Below are positions 35,610 through 43,340 of a stretch of DNA of 64,000 bases, piece by piece. Origin of the DNA: Candidatus Thiothrix putei. Its GTDB lineage: Bacteria > Pseudomonadota > Gammaproteobacteria > Thiotrichales > Thiotrichaceae. The number at the start of each line of letters is the position of its first letter. The first letter of the stretch is position 1. A program made the position numbers and the translations under genes. The stretch covers positions 744,001-808,000 of the forward strand of contig CP124756.1 of assembly GCA_029972225.1 (NCBI GenBank), written 5' to 3'. The notes under the pieces were generated by a model, which was not told where the DNA came from, did not search any database, and saw nothing but the letters and a program-made list of their open reading frames with translations.

Positions 35610-38600
35610 ATGCAGTCAGCACACCTCCCCATTGTGTTATTGCTGGGTGCAAAAAGTACCCTCAAGCCGCTTGCCTCCATACCCGCCGAACTTAGCACCC
35701 TCAAAGCCCTGTTGGAAGCGCGGCAGACGGACATTGCCCCGTTCGCCATCCAGTACGAACCGTATTTCACCCAAGAACAGCTCAAAACCACGCTTGACCA
35801 ACTTGCCGGGCGGGTTGCCATCCTGCACTTCGCCGGGCATAGCGATGGCGGGGCATTGCTGTCCGACGACAAGGCGGTCTACGCGCAACACCTTGCCACC
35901 CATATCAGCACCTGGTCACGCCCACCTGACCTGATTTTCCTCAACGGTTGCCACAATGCCGCACAGGTGGAAGGATTCCATGCGGCGGGTGTGCCGGTGG
36001 TGATTGCCACCCACCGCGCCATTGATGACGGACAGGCGGCAGGTTTTGCGCGGGAATTCTACGCGGCACTGCTGGCGGATGGCGGGCAAGTGGCGTTGCA
36101 GGCAGCCTTTACACGGGCAGGTTCCAAGGTGCTGCTGTCCGAAGCGCGGCAGGCGCGTTCGCTGGACATCGACGCCTTCAAACAGGACGGTGAACAGGCG
36201 TGGGACTGGGGCTTGTTCCCGCGCCAGCCGCAGCAAGCGGAATGGACGTTGCGCCAGTTGCTGACCCAGGAACGCCCGCGTTTCGATGCCAACGGCGTGC
36301 TGCTCAACCCCTGCCGGGGGCTGGAAGCGTTCCGCGAGGAAGACCGGGCGTATTTCTTCGGGCGCGAAGCCCTAACCGGCGAACTGTGCGAGAAAATCCC
36401 CGCCACCCGCCTGTTTGCGTTGTGGGGGGCAAGCGGTAGCGGCAAATCCTCGCTGGTCAGTGCGGGGGTGATCCCGCGTTTGCGCGAAACCGGCGACTGG
36501 CTGATCCTCAAGACCCGCCCCGGCAATGCACCGTTCGGCGAACTCGCCAGCCTGTTTGCCGCCATCCTCCACCCCGACCCGCAACAGGCGGTGGAACGGC
36601 TGCAACGGCGCAAGGCACTGGAAAGCGCGTTTCGTGAACAGCAACTCAGCCTGGCAGAATTGCTGCAAGCCGTGTGGGGCAGCAGCGGGCAGGCGCGGGC
36701 GCTGCTGTGCATTGACCAGTTTGAGGAACTGTTCACCCATTCCGACCCCGCCACCGTGCGGGCGTATGAAAGCCAGTTGATCCGGCTGGTGGAAGCCGAC
36801 CTCAAGGGTTGCACCCTGCTGTTGGTGATGCGGGCGGATTTCCTCGCCGCCGCGCTGGCAAACGAAGCCTTCACCCGCCTGCTCAACCAGCACAGCACCG
36901 AACTGCTGCCACCGATGGGGTCAGCGGAACTGCGTGCCGCCATCGAACAGCCCGCCCGTAAGCAGCGCGTCAGCGTCGAGCCAGCCCTGACCGAAGCCCT
37001 GCTGGATGCGGTCGAAAACCAGCCCGGCAGTTTGCCGCTGCTGCAATACGTCCTCAGCCTGCTGTGGGAACAGCGCGACGGCGACGGCCTGCGGCTCGAC
37101 ACTTACAACCAGTTCGGCGGGCTGGAAAAGGCACTCGAAATCCGCGCCAACAGCATCCTCGCCGGATTCTCTGACCCCGAACAGGAACAAGCCAAGCACA
37201 TCTTCCTGCGCCTGATCCAGCCCGGCGAAGGCAGCGAAGACACCCGCCGCCGTGCCGACCTGCGCGAATTCGGCGACGACCCCGCCGCCCGCCACATTAT
37301 CCAGGCACTGGCAGACGCCCGCCTGATCACCACCCAGCAAACCGACGGCAACGAAGCTGCCTTCGCCGAAGTCTCGCACGAAGCCCTGATCCGCCACTGG
37401 GGCAAACTGCGCGAGTGGATTGCTGACAACCGCGATGCGCTGCGCACCCAGCACCAGATCAGCAAAGGCGCGAAGGATTGGGAGGATGGTGGGCGTGATG
37501 CTGCGTGGTTGCTGACAGGCTCGCGGTTGGCGGTGGCGCAGGAGTGGTTGAAAGGGAATGCAGGGCGGGCGTCAGTGCTGGAGGCGGAATTCATCGAAGC
37601 TAGCATCCATGAGCGGGATCGGTTGAAGGAGGAAAAGGAACAACAACGCCAACGCGAACTGGCCTTGCAGGAAGAAAAGCGGGTGTTGGCTGAGCAGAAG
37701 GCTGAGGAACAGCGCAAATCATTGAAGAAAACTCGGCGATTGTCGTGGGTGATGGCGATGATTGCGCTGGTGATGGTTGTGGCGGCAGGGTTTGCCTGGC
37801 ATTTTGCCAATGAATCCCAAATGGCAACACAAAAGGCAGAAGCATCAGCGGAAGAATCCAGACAGCGCGAATTAGAGGCCAACTACAACTTGAGCAAGGT
37901 GTTTGAGGAAAAGGCATTGTCACTCATCCCGGACAAGGTGATCAGCGGTGAAGAACTTGCCCATCCACTGCAAATACGTACTGCTTGGTTGTATGGGCTG
38001 GATGCTGCCGCACAGAAAGTGCCGGAGGGCAAGGAGGCAGTATTGCCAACCACTTTGGGGCGATTGAGTGCCATCCGCGAACAGGATTTGTCAAGCGAAC
38101 GCAAACAAATTCGTGAGTCCACTATCGGCAGCATTCGTGCAGTAGCATATAGCCCAGATGGTGAGGTTATCGCTATCGGTTCGGATGACAACATAGTGCG
38201 GTTGTGGGATGCGAAGACAGGTGAGATGCTAGATAGACTGATTGGTCACGGTGCGGGTATATTTGCATTAGTGTTTAGTCCAGATGGCAAAGTAATCGCT
38301 ACCGGTTCAGGTGATAATACAGTGAAGCTGTGGGATGTATACAGCGGTAATCTCCTGAAAACGCTACAAGCTCATACCAACTGGGTACGTTCAGTCGCAT
38401 ATAGCCCGGATGGCAAGGTAATTGCCTCCAGTTCTGATGACAACACCGTTCGACTATGGAACACGCACAACTTTACACTCCTGAAAACCTTACAAGGTCA
38501 TACAGAATCTGTTTGGTCGGTTGTGTTCAGCCCCGATGGTAAAGTAATCGCCACAGGTTCGACTGATAACACGGTTTGTCTGTGGGATGTGGACACGGGC

Positions 38601-40130
38601 AAAATTCTGAAAAACCTGCAAGCTCATACCAACCGGGTACGTTCAGTTATGTATAGCCCAGATGGCAAAGTAATCGCCACAGGTTCAGATGACAACATGG
38701 TGCGACTATGGAACGCACATAACTTCACACTCCTGAAAACCCTACTTGGTCATACAGAATCTGTTTGGTCGGTTGTGTTTAGCCCAGATGGGAAAATCAT
38801 TGCGACGAGTTCGTATGACAACACCGTGAGACTGTGGGATATACACAGTGGTAAATGTATCCAAATCCTGCAAGGTCATACTTCCCTCATTTGGTCAGTA
38901 GCATTTAGCCCAGATGGCAAGACAATTGCTACTGGTTCGGATGACGGAACAGTACGGCTGTGGGATATGTATCACGATGTAAACCGGTCAATCCTGCAAG
39001 GTCATACCGATTCTGTCAATACAGTAACCTACAGCTCAGATGGAAAGCTGATTGCAACAGGATCAATGGATAATACCGTGAAGCTGTGGGATACACGTAA
39101 CGGTGCACTCCTGAAAACGTTGCAAGGTCATATCGTTTCGGGCTGGGATGCGACTTTCGTATCAGTAGCGTTCAGCCCAGATAGCAAGGTAGTCGCTGCG
39201 GGTCCGTCCGATAACACTGTGCGGCTGTGGGATGTACGCAGCGGTGAACTCTTGCAAACTTTGCAGGGTCATACCGGGTGGGTGAGTTCTGTAGCATTCA
39301 GCCCAGATGGTAACGTGATTGCTACTGGCTCGGTTGACAATACGGTACGACTATGGGATGTGAACAAAGGTATTTCCTTACAAACTCTACAAGGTCATAC
39401 CAGTGCTGTTCGGTCGGTAGATTACAGCCCTGACGGCAAGATGATTGCTACTGGCTCAGATGACAACACTGTGCGACTGTGGGATACACAAAGCAGCGCT
39501 CTCCTTAAAACTCTGCAAGGACATACCAACCCAATTTATGCAGTGAAGCACAGCCCAGACGGCAAGGTAATTGCCACTGGCTCCGGCAATTTGATACGGC
39601 TGTGGGATGTAAATAGCGGTACACTCCTGCAAACCTTGCAAGGTCATACCAGTTGGGTCAGCTCAGTGGCATTTAGTTGCAATGGTAAGATAATTGCCAC
39701 CGGTTCGGATGACAATACAATACGATTGTGGGACACACAAAGCGGCATATCTCTGAAAACCCTACAAGGTCATGTTGAAGGGGTACTTGCACTGACGTTC
39801 AGCCCAGACAACAAGGTAATAGCTACTGGTTCGGAAGATAGAACAGTACGGCTATGGGACGTAAGTAGTCCAGTTTTTCGCCTAATTTATGATTTTGAAC
39901 CAGCAGAGGTATCTGCTGCCTTGCGGTTCATTTGGGAAATGGATAGGGATGAATGGCAGATTCGCCAGAAACCACATTTCTCATCCTTTAAAACCCGTCG
40001 TTTCCATCCACTGCTGGATGTGCCGAGTCCTGACGAAACCAAACTGGCTCAGGTTGTCCGTTTCCTCGAAGCCGAATGCGCCTACAAAGACCCCAAGCAA
40101 AAGGCGGACTGTGAGGCGAAAAAGTCATGA
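35610..40130 (+). CDS. CHAT - nSTAND NTPase - 14x WD40 protein
   Basis: A 1506-residue modular protein. The CHAT protease-like domain (residues 1-~200) has His77 in LHFAGHSDG and Cys114 in FLNGCHNA. The nSTAND1 NTPase (about 230-640) has the entry motif NPCRGLEAFREEDRAYFFGR, Walker A GASGSGKSS (273-281) and Walker B in ALLCIDQFEELF. A coiled coil and a membrane helix (about 707-730) follow. Fourteen WD40 repeats of ~42 residues (about 840-1424) match two seven-bladed propellers; a C-terminal ~80-residue tail ends it. The architecture fits a sensor (WD40), switch (NTPase) and effector (CHAT) machine. It overlaps the next reading frame by four bases. Confidence 0.9.
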   Translation: MQSAHLPIVLLLGAKSTLKPLASIPAELSTLKALLEARQTDIAPFAIQYEPYFTQEQLKTTLDQLAGRVAILHFAGHSDGGALLSDDKAVYAQHLATHISTWSRPPDLIFLNGCHNAAQVEGFHAAGVPVVIATHRAIDDGQAAGFAREFYAALLADGGQVALQAAFTRAGSKVLLSEARQARSLDIDAFKQDGEQAWDWGLFPRQPQQAEWTLRQLLTQERPRFDANGVLLNPCRGLEAFREEDRAYFFGREALTGELCEKIPATRLFALWGASGSGKSSLVSAGVIPRLRETGDWLILKTRPGNAPFGELASLFAAILHPDPQQAVERLQRRKALESAFREQQLSLAELLQAVWGSSGQARALLCIDQFEELFTHSDPATVRAYESQLIRLVEADLKGCTLLLVMRADFLAAALANEAFTRLLNQHSTELLPPMGSAELRAAIEQPARKQRVSVEPALTEALLDAVENQPGSLPLLQYVLSLLWEQRDGDGLRLDTYNQFGGLEKALEIRANSILAGFSDPEQEQAKHIFLRLIQPGEGSEDTRRRADLREFGDDPAARHIIQALADARLITTQQTDGNEAAFAEVSHEALIRHWGKLREWIADNRDALRTQHQISKGAKDWEDGGRDAAWLLTGSRLAVAQEWLKGNAGRASVLEAEFIEASIHERDRLKEEKEQQRQRELALQEEKRVLAEQKAEEQRKSLKKTRRLSWVMAMIALVMVVAAGFAWHFANESQMATQKAEASAEESRQRELEANYNLSKVFEEKALSLIPDKVISGEELAHPLQIRTAWLYGLDAAAQKVPEGKEAVLPTTLGRLSAIREQDLSSERKQIRESTIGSIRAVAYSPDGEVIAIGSDDNIVRLWDAKTGEMLDRLIGHGAGIFALVFSPDGKVIATGSGDNTVKLWDVYSGNLLKTLQAHTNWVRSVAYSPDGKVIASSSDDNTVRLWNTHNFTLLKTLQGHTESVWSVVFSPDGKVIATGSTDNTVCLWDVDTGKILKNLQAHTNRVRSVMYSPDGKVIATGSDDNMVRLWNAHNFTLLKTLLGHTESVWSVVFSPDGKIIATSSYDNTVRLWDIHSGKCIQILQGHTSLIWSVAFSPDGKTIATGSDDGTVRLWDMYHDVNRSILQGHTDSVNTVTYSSDGKLIATGSMDNTVKLWDTRNGALLKTLQGHIVSGWDATFVSVAFSPDSKVVAAGPSDNTVRLWDVRSGELLQTLQGHTGWVSSVAFSPDGNVIATGSVDNTVRLWDVNKGISLQTLQGHTSAVRSVDYSPDGKMIATGSDDNTVRLWDTQSSALLKTLQGHTNPIYAVKHSPDGKVIATGSGNLIRLWDVNSGTLLQTLQGHTSWVSSVAFSCNGKIIATGSDDNTIRLWDTQSGISLKTLQGHVEGVLALTFSPDNKVIATGSEDRTVRLWDVSSPVFRLIYDFEPAEVSAALRFIWEMDRDEWQIRQKPHFSSFKTRRFHPLLDVPSPDETKLAQVVRFLEAECAYKDPKQKADCEAKKS
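38122..39880 (+). repeat. Tandem WD40-coding repeats (14 units of about 126 bases)
   Basis: Each unit encodes SPDGKVIATGSDDNTVRLWD-like blades followed by LLKTLQGHT. Units 3/5 and 4/6 are especially alike, suggesting duplication of two-blade blocks. The high similarity implies recent expansion or gene conversion. Confidence 0.85.
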
Positions 40131-40375
40131 ATCGCCTGATACGCAGCACCCCACACCGAACAACCCTCGGAGCCTCCCCTATGCCCGGAATCACGTGCCC
40201 GAATCAAGCAGCATCTGCCAAAGTCACGAATGCCTGTGTGACAGAGAGTAAACGTGTTGTCCGTGGTGGCCTGTGGAGCGATAGCGCCCAGAATGTACGC
40301 ACAGTCTATCGTTCGAGTGAAGAGCAGGATAAAAGTGGTAGCCACATTGGTTTCCGGCTTGCTCTGGATTTCTAA
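40127..40375 (+). pseudogene. C-terminal remnant of a formylglycine-generating-enzyme (SUMF1/FGE-sulfatase) domain
   Basis: An 82-codon frame starting at ATGA, overlapping the stop of the CHAT-nSTAND gene. The first ~38 residues match nothing. The remainder, from ESKRVVRGGLWSDSAQNVRT to GSHIGFRLALDF, has the unmistakable end of FGE-sulfatase domains (RVxRGGSW ... VRxxxRSS ... IGFRLAL). About 200 upstream residues of that domain are missing. FGE-like domains often accompany caspase, CHAT and WD40 proteins, so this is probably a deleted partner gene. Whether the short peptide is still made is open. Confidence 0.7.
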
Positions 40376-40501
40376 GCCATCACCGATCAGTAAAAATCTT
40401 CATAATTCATCCCCCGAACACAGGCTTATTGCACCACACGCCCCAAATGCCCTATCTTACGCCCTGACCATAAATCCTAACGACTAGAGGAGTAACGACC
40501 C

Positions 40502-41089
40502 ATGGCTCATACCCTGCCAGAACTGCCTTTCGCGAAAGACGCACTTGCCCCACACATGTCAGCCGAAACGCTGGAATTCCACCACGACAAGCACCACAAC
40601 GCTTACGTGACTAACCTGAACAACCTGATTCCCGGTACTCAGTTTGAAAGCATGAGTCTGGAAGACATCGTGAAATCCGCACCGGCTGGCGGCGTTTACA
40701 ACAATGCAGCGCAAGTGTGGAACCACACCTTCTTCTGGAACTGCCTGAAGCCAAATGGCGGCGGCGCACCGACTGGCGCATTGGCTGCTGCCATTGATGC
40801 GAAATGGGGTTCTTTTGACGCATTCAAAACCGCCTTCACCGCTTCTGCTGTGGGCAATTTCGGTTCTGCGTGGACTTGGTTGGTCAAGAAAGCTGACGGT
40901 TCAGTAGATATCGTGAACATGGGTGCGGCTGGCACGCCGTTGACTACTGGCGATACAGCCCTGCTGTGCGTGGACGTGTGGGAACATGCGTACTACATCG
41001 ACTATCGCAACCTGCGTCCTAAATTCGTTGAGACCTTCCTGAACTCGCTGGCGAACTGGGAGTTTGCTGAGAAGAATTTCGCAGCGTAA
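40502..41089 (+). CDS. sodB: Iron superoxide dismutase
   Basis: A 195-residue Fe/Mn-type dismutase that converts superoxide to hydrogen peroxide in the cytoplasm. The four metal ligands are His27 (FHHDKHHNAY), His75 (WNHTFFW), Asp158 and His162 (DVWEHAYYIDY). The pattern FGSAWTWLV and the general sequence fit the iron form; manganese use cannot be excluded by reading alone. The ribosome-binding site GAGGAG lies 13 bases upstream of the ATG. An intrinsic terminator follows at 41111-41142, so the gene is monocistronic. Confidence 0.95.
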   Translation: MAHTLPELPFAKDALAPHMSAETLEFHHDKHHNAYVTNLNNLIPGTQFESMSLEDIVKSAPAGGVYNNAAQVWNHTFFWNCLKPNGGGAPTGALAAAIDAKWGSFDAFKTAFTASAVGNFGSAWTWLVKKADGSVDIVNMGAAGTPLTTGDTALLCVDVWEHAYYIDYRNLRPKFVETFLNSLANWEFAEKNFAA

Positions 41090-41110
41090 GCCTTAGCGTT
41101 TTACCTGAAT

Positions 41111-41142
41111 GCAAAAAGCCGAGCCAGTCTCGGCTTTTTGCG
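41111..41142 (+). terminator. Intrinsic terminator of sodB
   Basis: A 13-base-pair stem (GCAAAAAGCCGAG with its complement) has a short loop and a T-rich 3' side. It lies 22 bases after the sodB stop codon. Confidence 0.85.
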
Positions 41143-41157
41143 TTGGAGAAGCCAACC

Positions 41158-41177
41158 GCTACGTAGAAATACGTAGC
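41158..41177 (+). promoter_or_regulatory. Perfect inverted repeat GCTACGTA-GAAA-TACGTAGC, candidate regulator site
   Basis: Eight-base arms with a four-base spacer lie 82 bases before the sensor kinase gene at 41259. The pattern CGTAG-nnn-TAC-n-TAG recurs at 45280-45296 downstream of the same locus. Such CTACGTAG palindromes suit a NarL/LuxR-type response regulator, one of which is encoded at 42647. Confidence 0.5.
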
Positions 41178-41258
41178 CATGCGCGTAATTTCCCGAATTC
41201 CTCGCGCCGCGTCATTTCGTCATACTCTGAGGGTCAAGTACAAAACAAGAGATTAGCA

Positions 41259-42647
41259 ATGGTGACATCAGGCGACAGCCGTGGTTTAACCCCCAGAAAA
41301 ACCAAGCTTTCAGTGCGCATGAAAGTTTTATTGCTGGCCATAGTCCCCTTGCTATTGCTGGCAACCGTGATTCTCCTCGCCAGCCAACAACTGGAACGTG
41401 ATGCCATCGCGCAACGGCAATCCGTGGAACAGAGCTTGCTGACGAGCAAGGAAAAAGAATTGACGTTTTTGCTGGACTTAGCCTTTGCCGCCATAGAACC
41501 CATTATGCAGGATGCCCGGTTAAGCGAAACCGAGAAGCAAACAGCGGTGAAACGTTTATTCAATGAGAAACTGTTTTTTGGGGAAGATGGTTATTTTTAC
41601 GTGTATGACCTCCAAGGGGTGAATCTCGTTCACCCTGTTAAGCCCGATTTTGTTGGGAAAAACAAGCTCGATTTGCCTGTCGTACCAGCGTTATTGCAGC
41701 AAGCACAGCGGCAAGACGGCGTGGTGGCGTACCGCTGGGAACGCCCGTCGACCGGGCTTTATGAACAAAAAATCGGCTATGCCCGTGTTCTTGAACCTTG
41801 GCAGTGGGTTGTCGGAACCGGGTTGTATGACGTGGGGGCGGAAGTCGAAACCCATCTCCAGCAGGTCAGTACCCGCATTGATAACACCTTTCGCTACATG
41901 TTGCTGTTGTTGGTGGGGGCGATAGTCAGCCTCGTGTTGTTGGTGTTTTGGGTGAATTGGCATGAAAATCGGCTGGCTGATGATCACTTACGGCAACTGG
42001 TACACCATTTCGTGCGGCTCCAGATTGAGGAACGGCGTGGGTTTGCGCGTGAATTGCACGATGGCATTAATCAGCTCTTGGTGGCGGTGCGGTTTCGTAT
42101 TGAGCTGGCACAACGCCAACTAGTTAAAGGGGATGCCAGTTACCGCGATAGTTTGGCAGTTGCTTTGGAAACGTTGGATACCACGATTAAGGAAGTCCGG
42201 CAGGTGTCGCACAGTTTGCGCCCCGCCTTGCTGGATGAAATGGGTCTGGAAGTGGCTTTGGAGAGTTTGACCAAGCAATTTCAGGAACGTACCGGTATCC
42301 GGGTTATCCGTTATTGGCAAATTATACCGCATGAGTTGAGTGAAGAAGTGGCAATTATGGTGTATCGCGTGGTGCAAGAAGCCTTTTCCAATATTGAGCG
42401 CCATGCCCAAGCCACTCAGGTGCACCTTGAAGTTCGGCAAGCGCCGGAACAGTTGTTGCTGACCTTGCGGGATGATGGCAAAGGTTTTGACCCCGAACAT
42501 TTACAGGCGGGGCGCGGTTTGGGATTGTTGCACATGCGTGAGCGGGTGGAATTATTGGGTGGGCAGTTTCAATTGCACAGTTCACCACAGCAAGGCACAC
42601 GCATTACTGCGCAATTACCGTTACTATTTATGGATGGGAGGAAGTGA
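41259..42647 (+). CDS. Sensor histidine kinase of the NarX/HisKA_3 type with a single-Cache domain
   Basis: A 462-residue membrane kinase. Two membrane helices (about residues 24-43 and 210-230) enclose a periplasmic sCache_2 domain with GEDGYFYVYDLQGVNLVHP and WQWVVGTGLYDVG, which binds small molecules in relatives. The HisKA_3 domain has the phospho-accepting His in FARELHDGINQLLVAV. The HATPase domain shows VVQEAFSNIERHAQATQV, LRDDGKGFDP and GRGLGLLHMRERVELLGG. The ATG at 41259 is preferred to the frame start at 41109, which overlaps the sodB terminator. The stop overlaps the ATG of the response regulator gene (TGATG), so the two are coupled. Confidence 0.9.
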   Translation: MVTSGDSRGLTPRKTKLSVRMKVLLLAIVPLLLLATVILLASQQLERDAIAQRQSVEQSLLTSKEKELTFLLDLAFAAIEPIMQDARLSETEKQTAVKRLFNEKLFFGEDGYFYVYDLQGVNLVHPVKPDFVGKNKLDLPVVPALLQQAQRQDGVVAYRWERPSTGLYEQKIGYARVLEPWQWVVGTGLYDVGAEVETHLQQVSTRIDNTFRYMLLLLVGAIVSLVLLVFWVNWHENRLADDHLRQLVHHFVRLQIEERRGFARELHDGINQLLVAVRFRIELAQRQLVKGDASYRDSLAVALETLDTTIKEVRQVSHSLRPALLDEMGLEVALESLTKQFQERTGIRVIRYWQIIPHELSEEVAIMVYRVVQEAFSNIERHAQATQVHLEVRQAPEQLLLTLRDDGKGFDPEHLQAGRGLGLLHMRERVELLGGQFQLHSSPQQGTRITAQLPLLFMDGRK

Positions 42648-43255
42648 TGGAAAATACGGGTTTACGTTTATTGATTGTGGACGACCATCCCATTGTTCGT
42701 GATGGTTTTGCGGCAGTATTACGGGATGCAGGAATGCAGATTGTGGGGATGGCGGGGAATGGGCGAGACGCTTTGGCACTGGCTGCGGAGTTACTTCCTG
42801 ATGTGATTTTAATGGATATTCACATGCCGGTAATGGATGGGTTAAGGGCAACGCAAGCGTTAGCCCAGCAATTGCCGCAAATCAAAGTGCTGATGTTAAC
42901 GCTGGAAGATTCCCCTGAATACGCAGCTAAAGCGATGCAGGCAGGGGCAAAGGGGTATATGGCAAAGAACAATTGTGATACGGATCGATTGTTACACGCC
43001 ATTGATACTGTGCAGCGTGGTATGTTCGTCTCGCCGTATCCGCCAACAACGGTATCATCAAGCAGCCCCCTGACATCCCGCGAAACGGAAGTGTTGATAT
43101 TGGTGGCAAAGGGCAAGCAAAGTGGTGAAATTGCCCGAATACTGAAGATCGAAACCCGCACGGTGGAAACCCATCGCCAAAACATTCGCGATAAATTAGG
43201 GCTACGCTCGGTGGCTGAACTCACACGCTATGCGCTGGATCATGGTTTAATTTAA
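42647..43255 (+). CDS. NarL/LuxR-family response regulator
   Basis: A 202-residue regulator paired with the upstream kinase. The receiver domain has Asp residues in LLIVDDHPIVRDG, the phospho-acceptor in DVILMDIHMPVMDG, and the Lys in GAKGYMAKNN. The C-terminal LuxR helix-turn-helix shows LTSRETEVLILVAKGKQSGEIARIL, ETRTVETHRQNIRDKLGL and SVAELTRYAL. The chosen start is ATG 42647, with GGGAGGA upstream. It is the likely reader of the CTACGTAG-type palindromes on both sides of the locus. Confidence 0.93.
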   Translation: MENTGLRLLIVDDHPIVRDGFAAVLRDAGMQIVGMAGNGRDALALAAELLPDVILMDIHMPVMDGLRATQALAQQLPQIKVLMLTLEDSPEYAAKAMQAGAKGYMAKNNCDTDRLLHAIDTVQRGMFVSPYPPTTVSSSSPLTSRETEVLILVAKGKQSGEIARILKIETRTVETHRQNIRDKLGLRSVAELTRYALDHGLI

Positions 43256-43286
43256 TACTTGGCAAGGTGAATAAAATTTACTGCTT

Positions 43287-43300
43287 ATGCGCTACACTCT
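43287..43300 (+). promoter_or_regulatory. 14-base element ATGCGCTACACTCT, first copy
   Basis: Located 41 bases upstream of the gene at 43341. An identical 14-mer lies at 45789-45802, upstream of the small gene at 45896. The embedded TACACT could serve as a -10 box, but I see no good -35 at proper spacing in either place. Confidence 0.4.
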
Positions 43301-43340
43301 GATGCGAGGTAAAATTTCGGCATATTAGCGGGAGTATCGT

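Noticed and set aside
36059-37102. A 347-codon minus-strand ORF inside the CHAT-nSTAND gene
   Set aside because: Serine/arginine-rich antisense shadow of the NTPase region; the plus strand has clear catalytic motifs.
38122-39880. Possible CRISPR or satellite array from the regular ~126-base repeats
   Set aside because: The units are coding WD40 blades in one open frame, with divergence at third positions and no spacer structure.
40127-40501. tRNA or small RNA gene in the gap before sodB
   Set aside because: No cloverleaf or clear promoter/terminator pair; the protein-level match to the end of FGE domains explains the first part.
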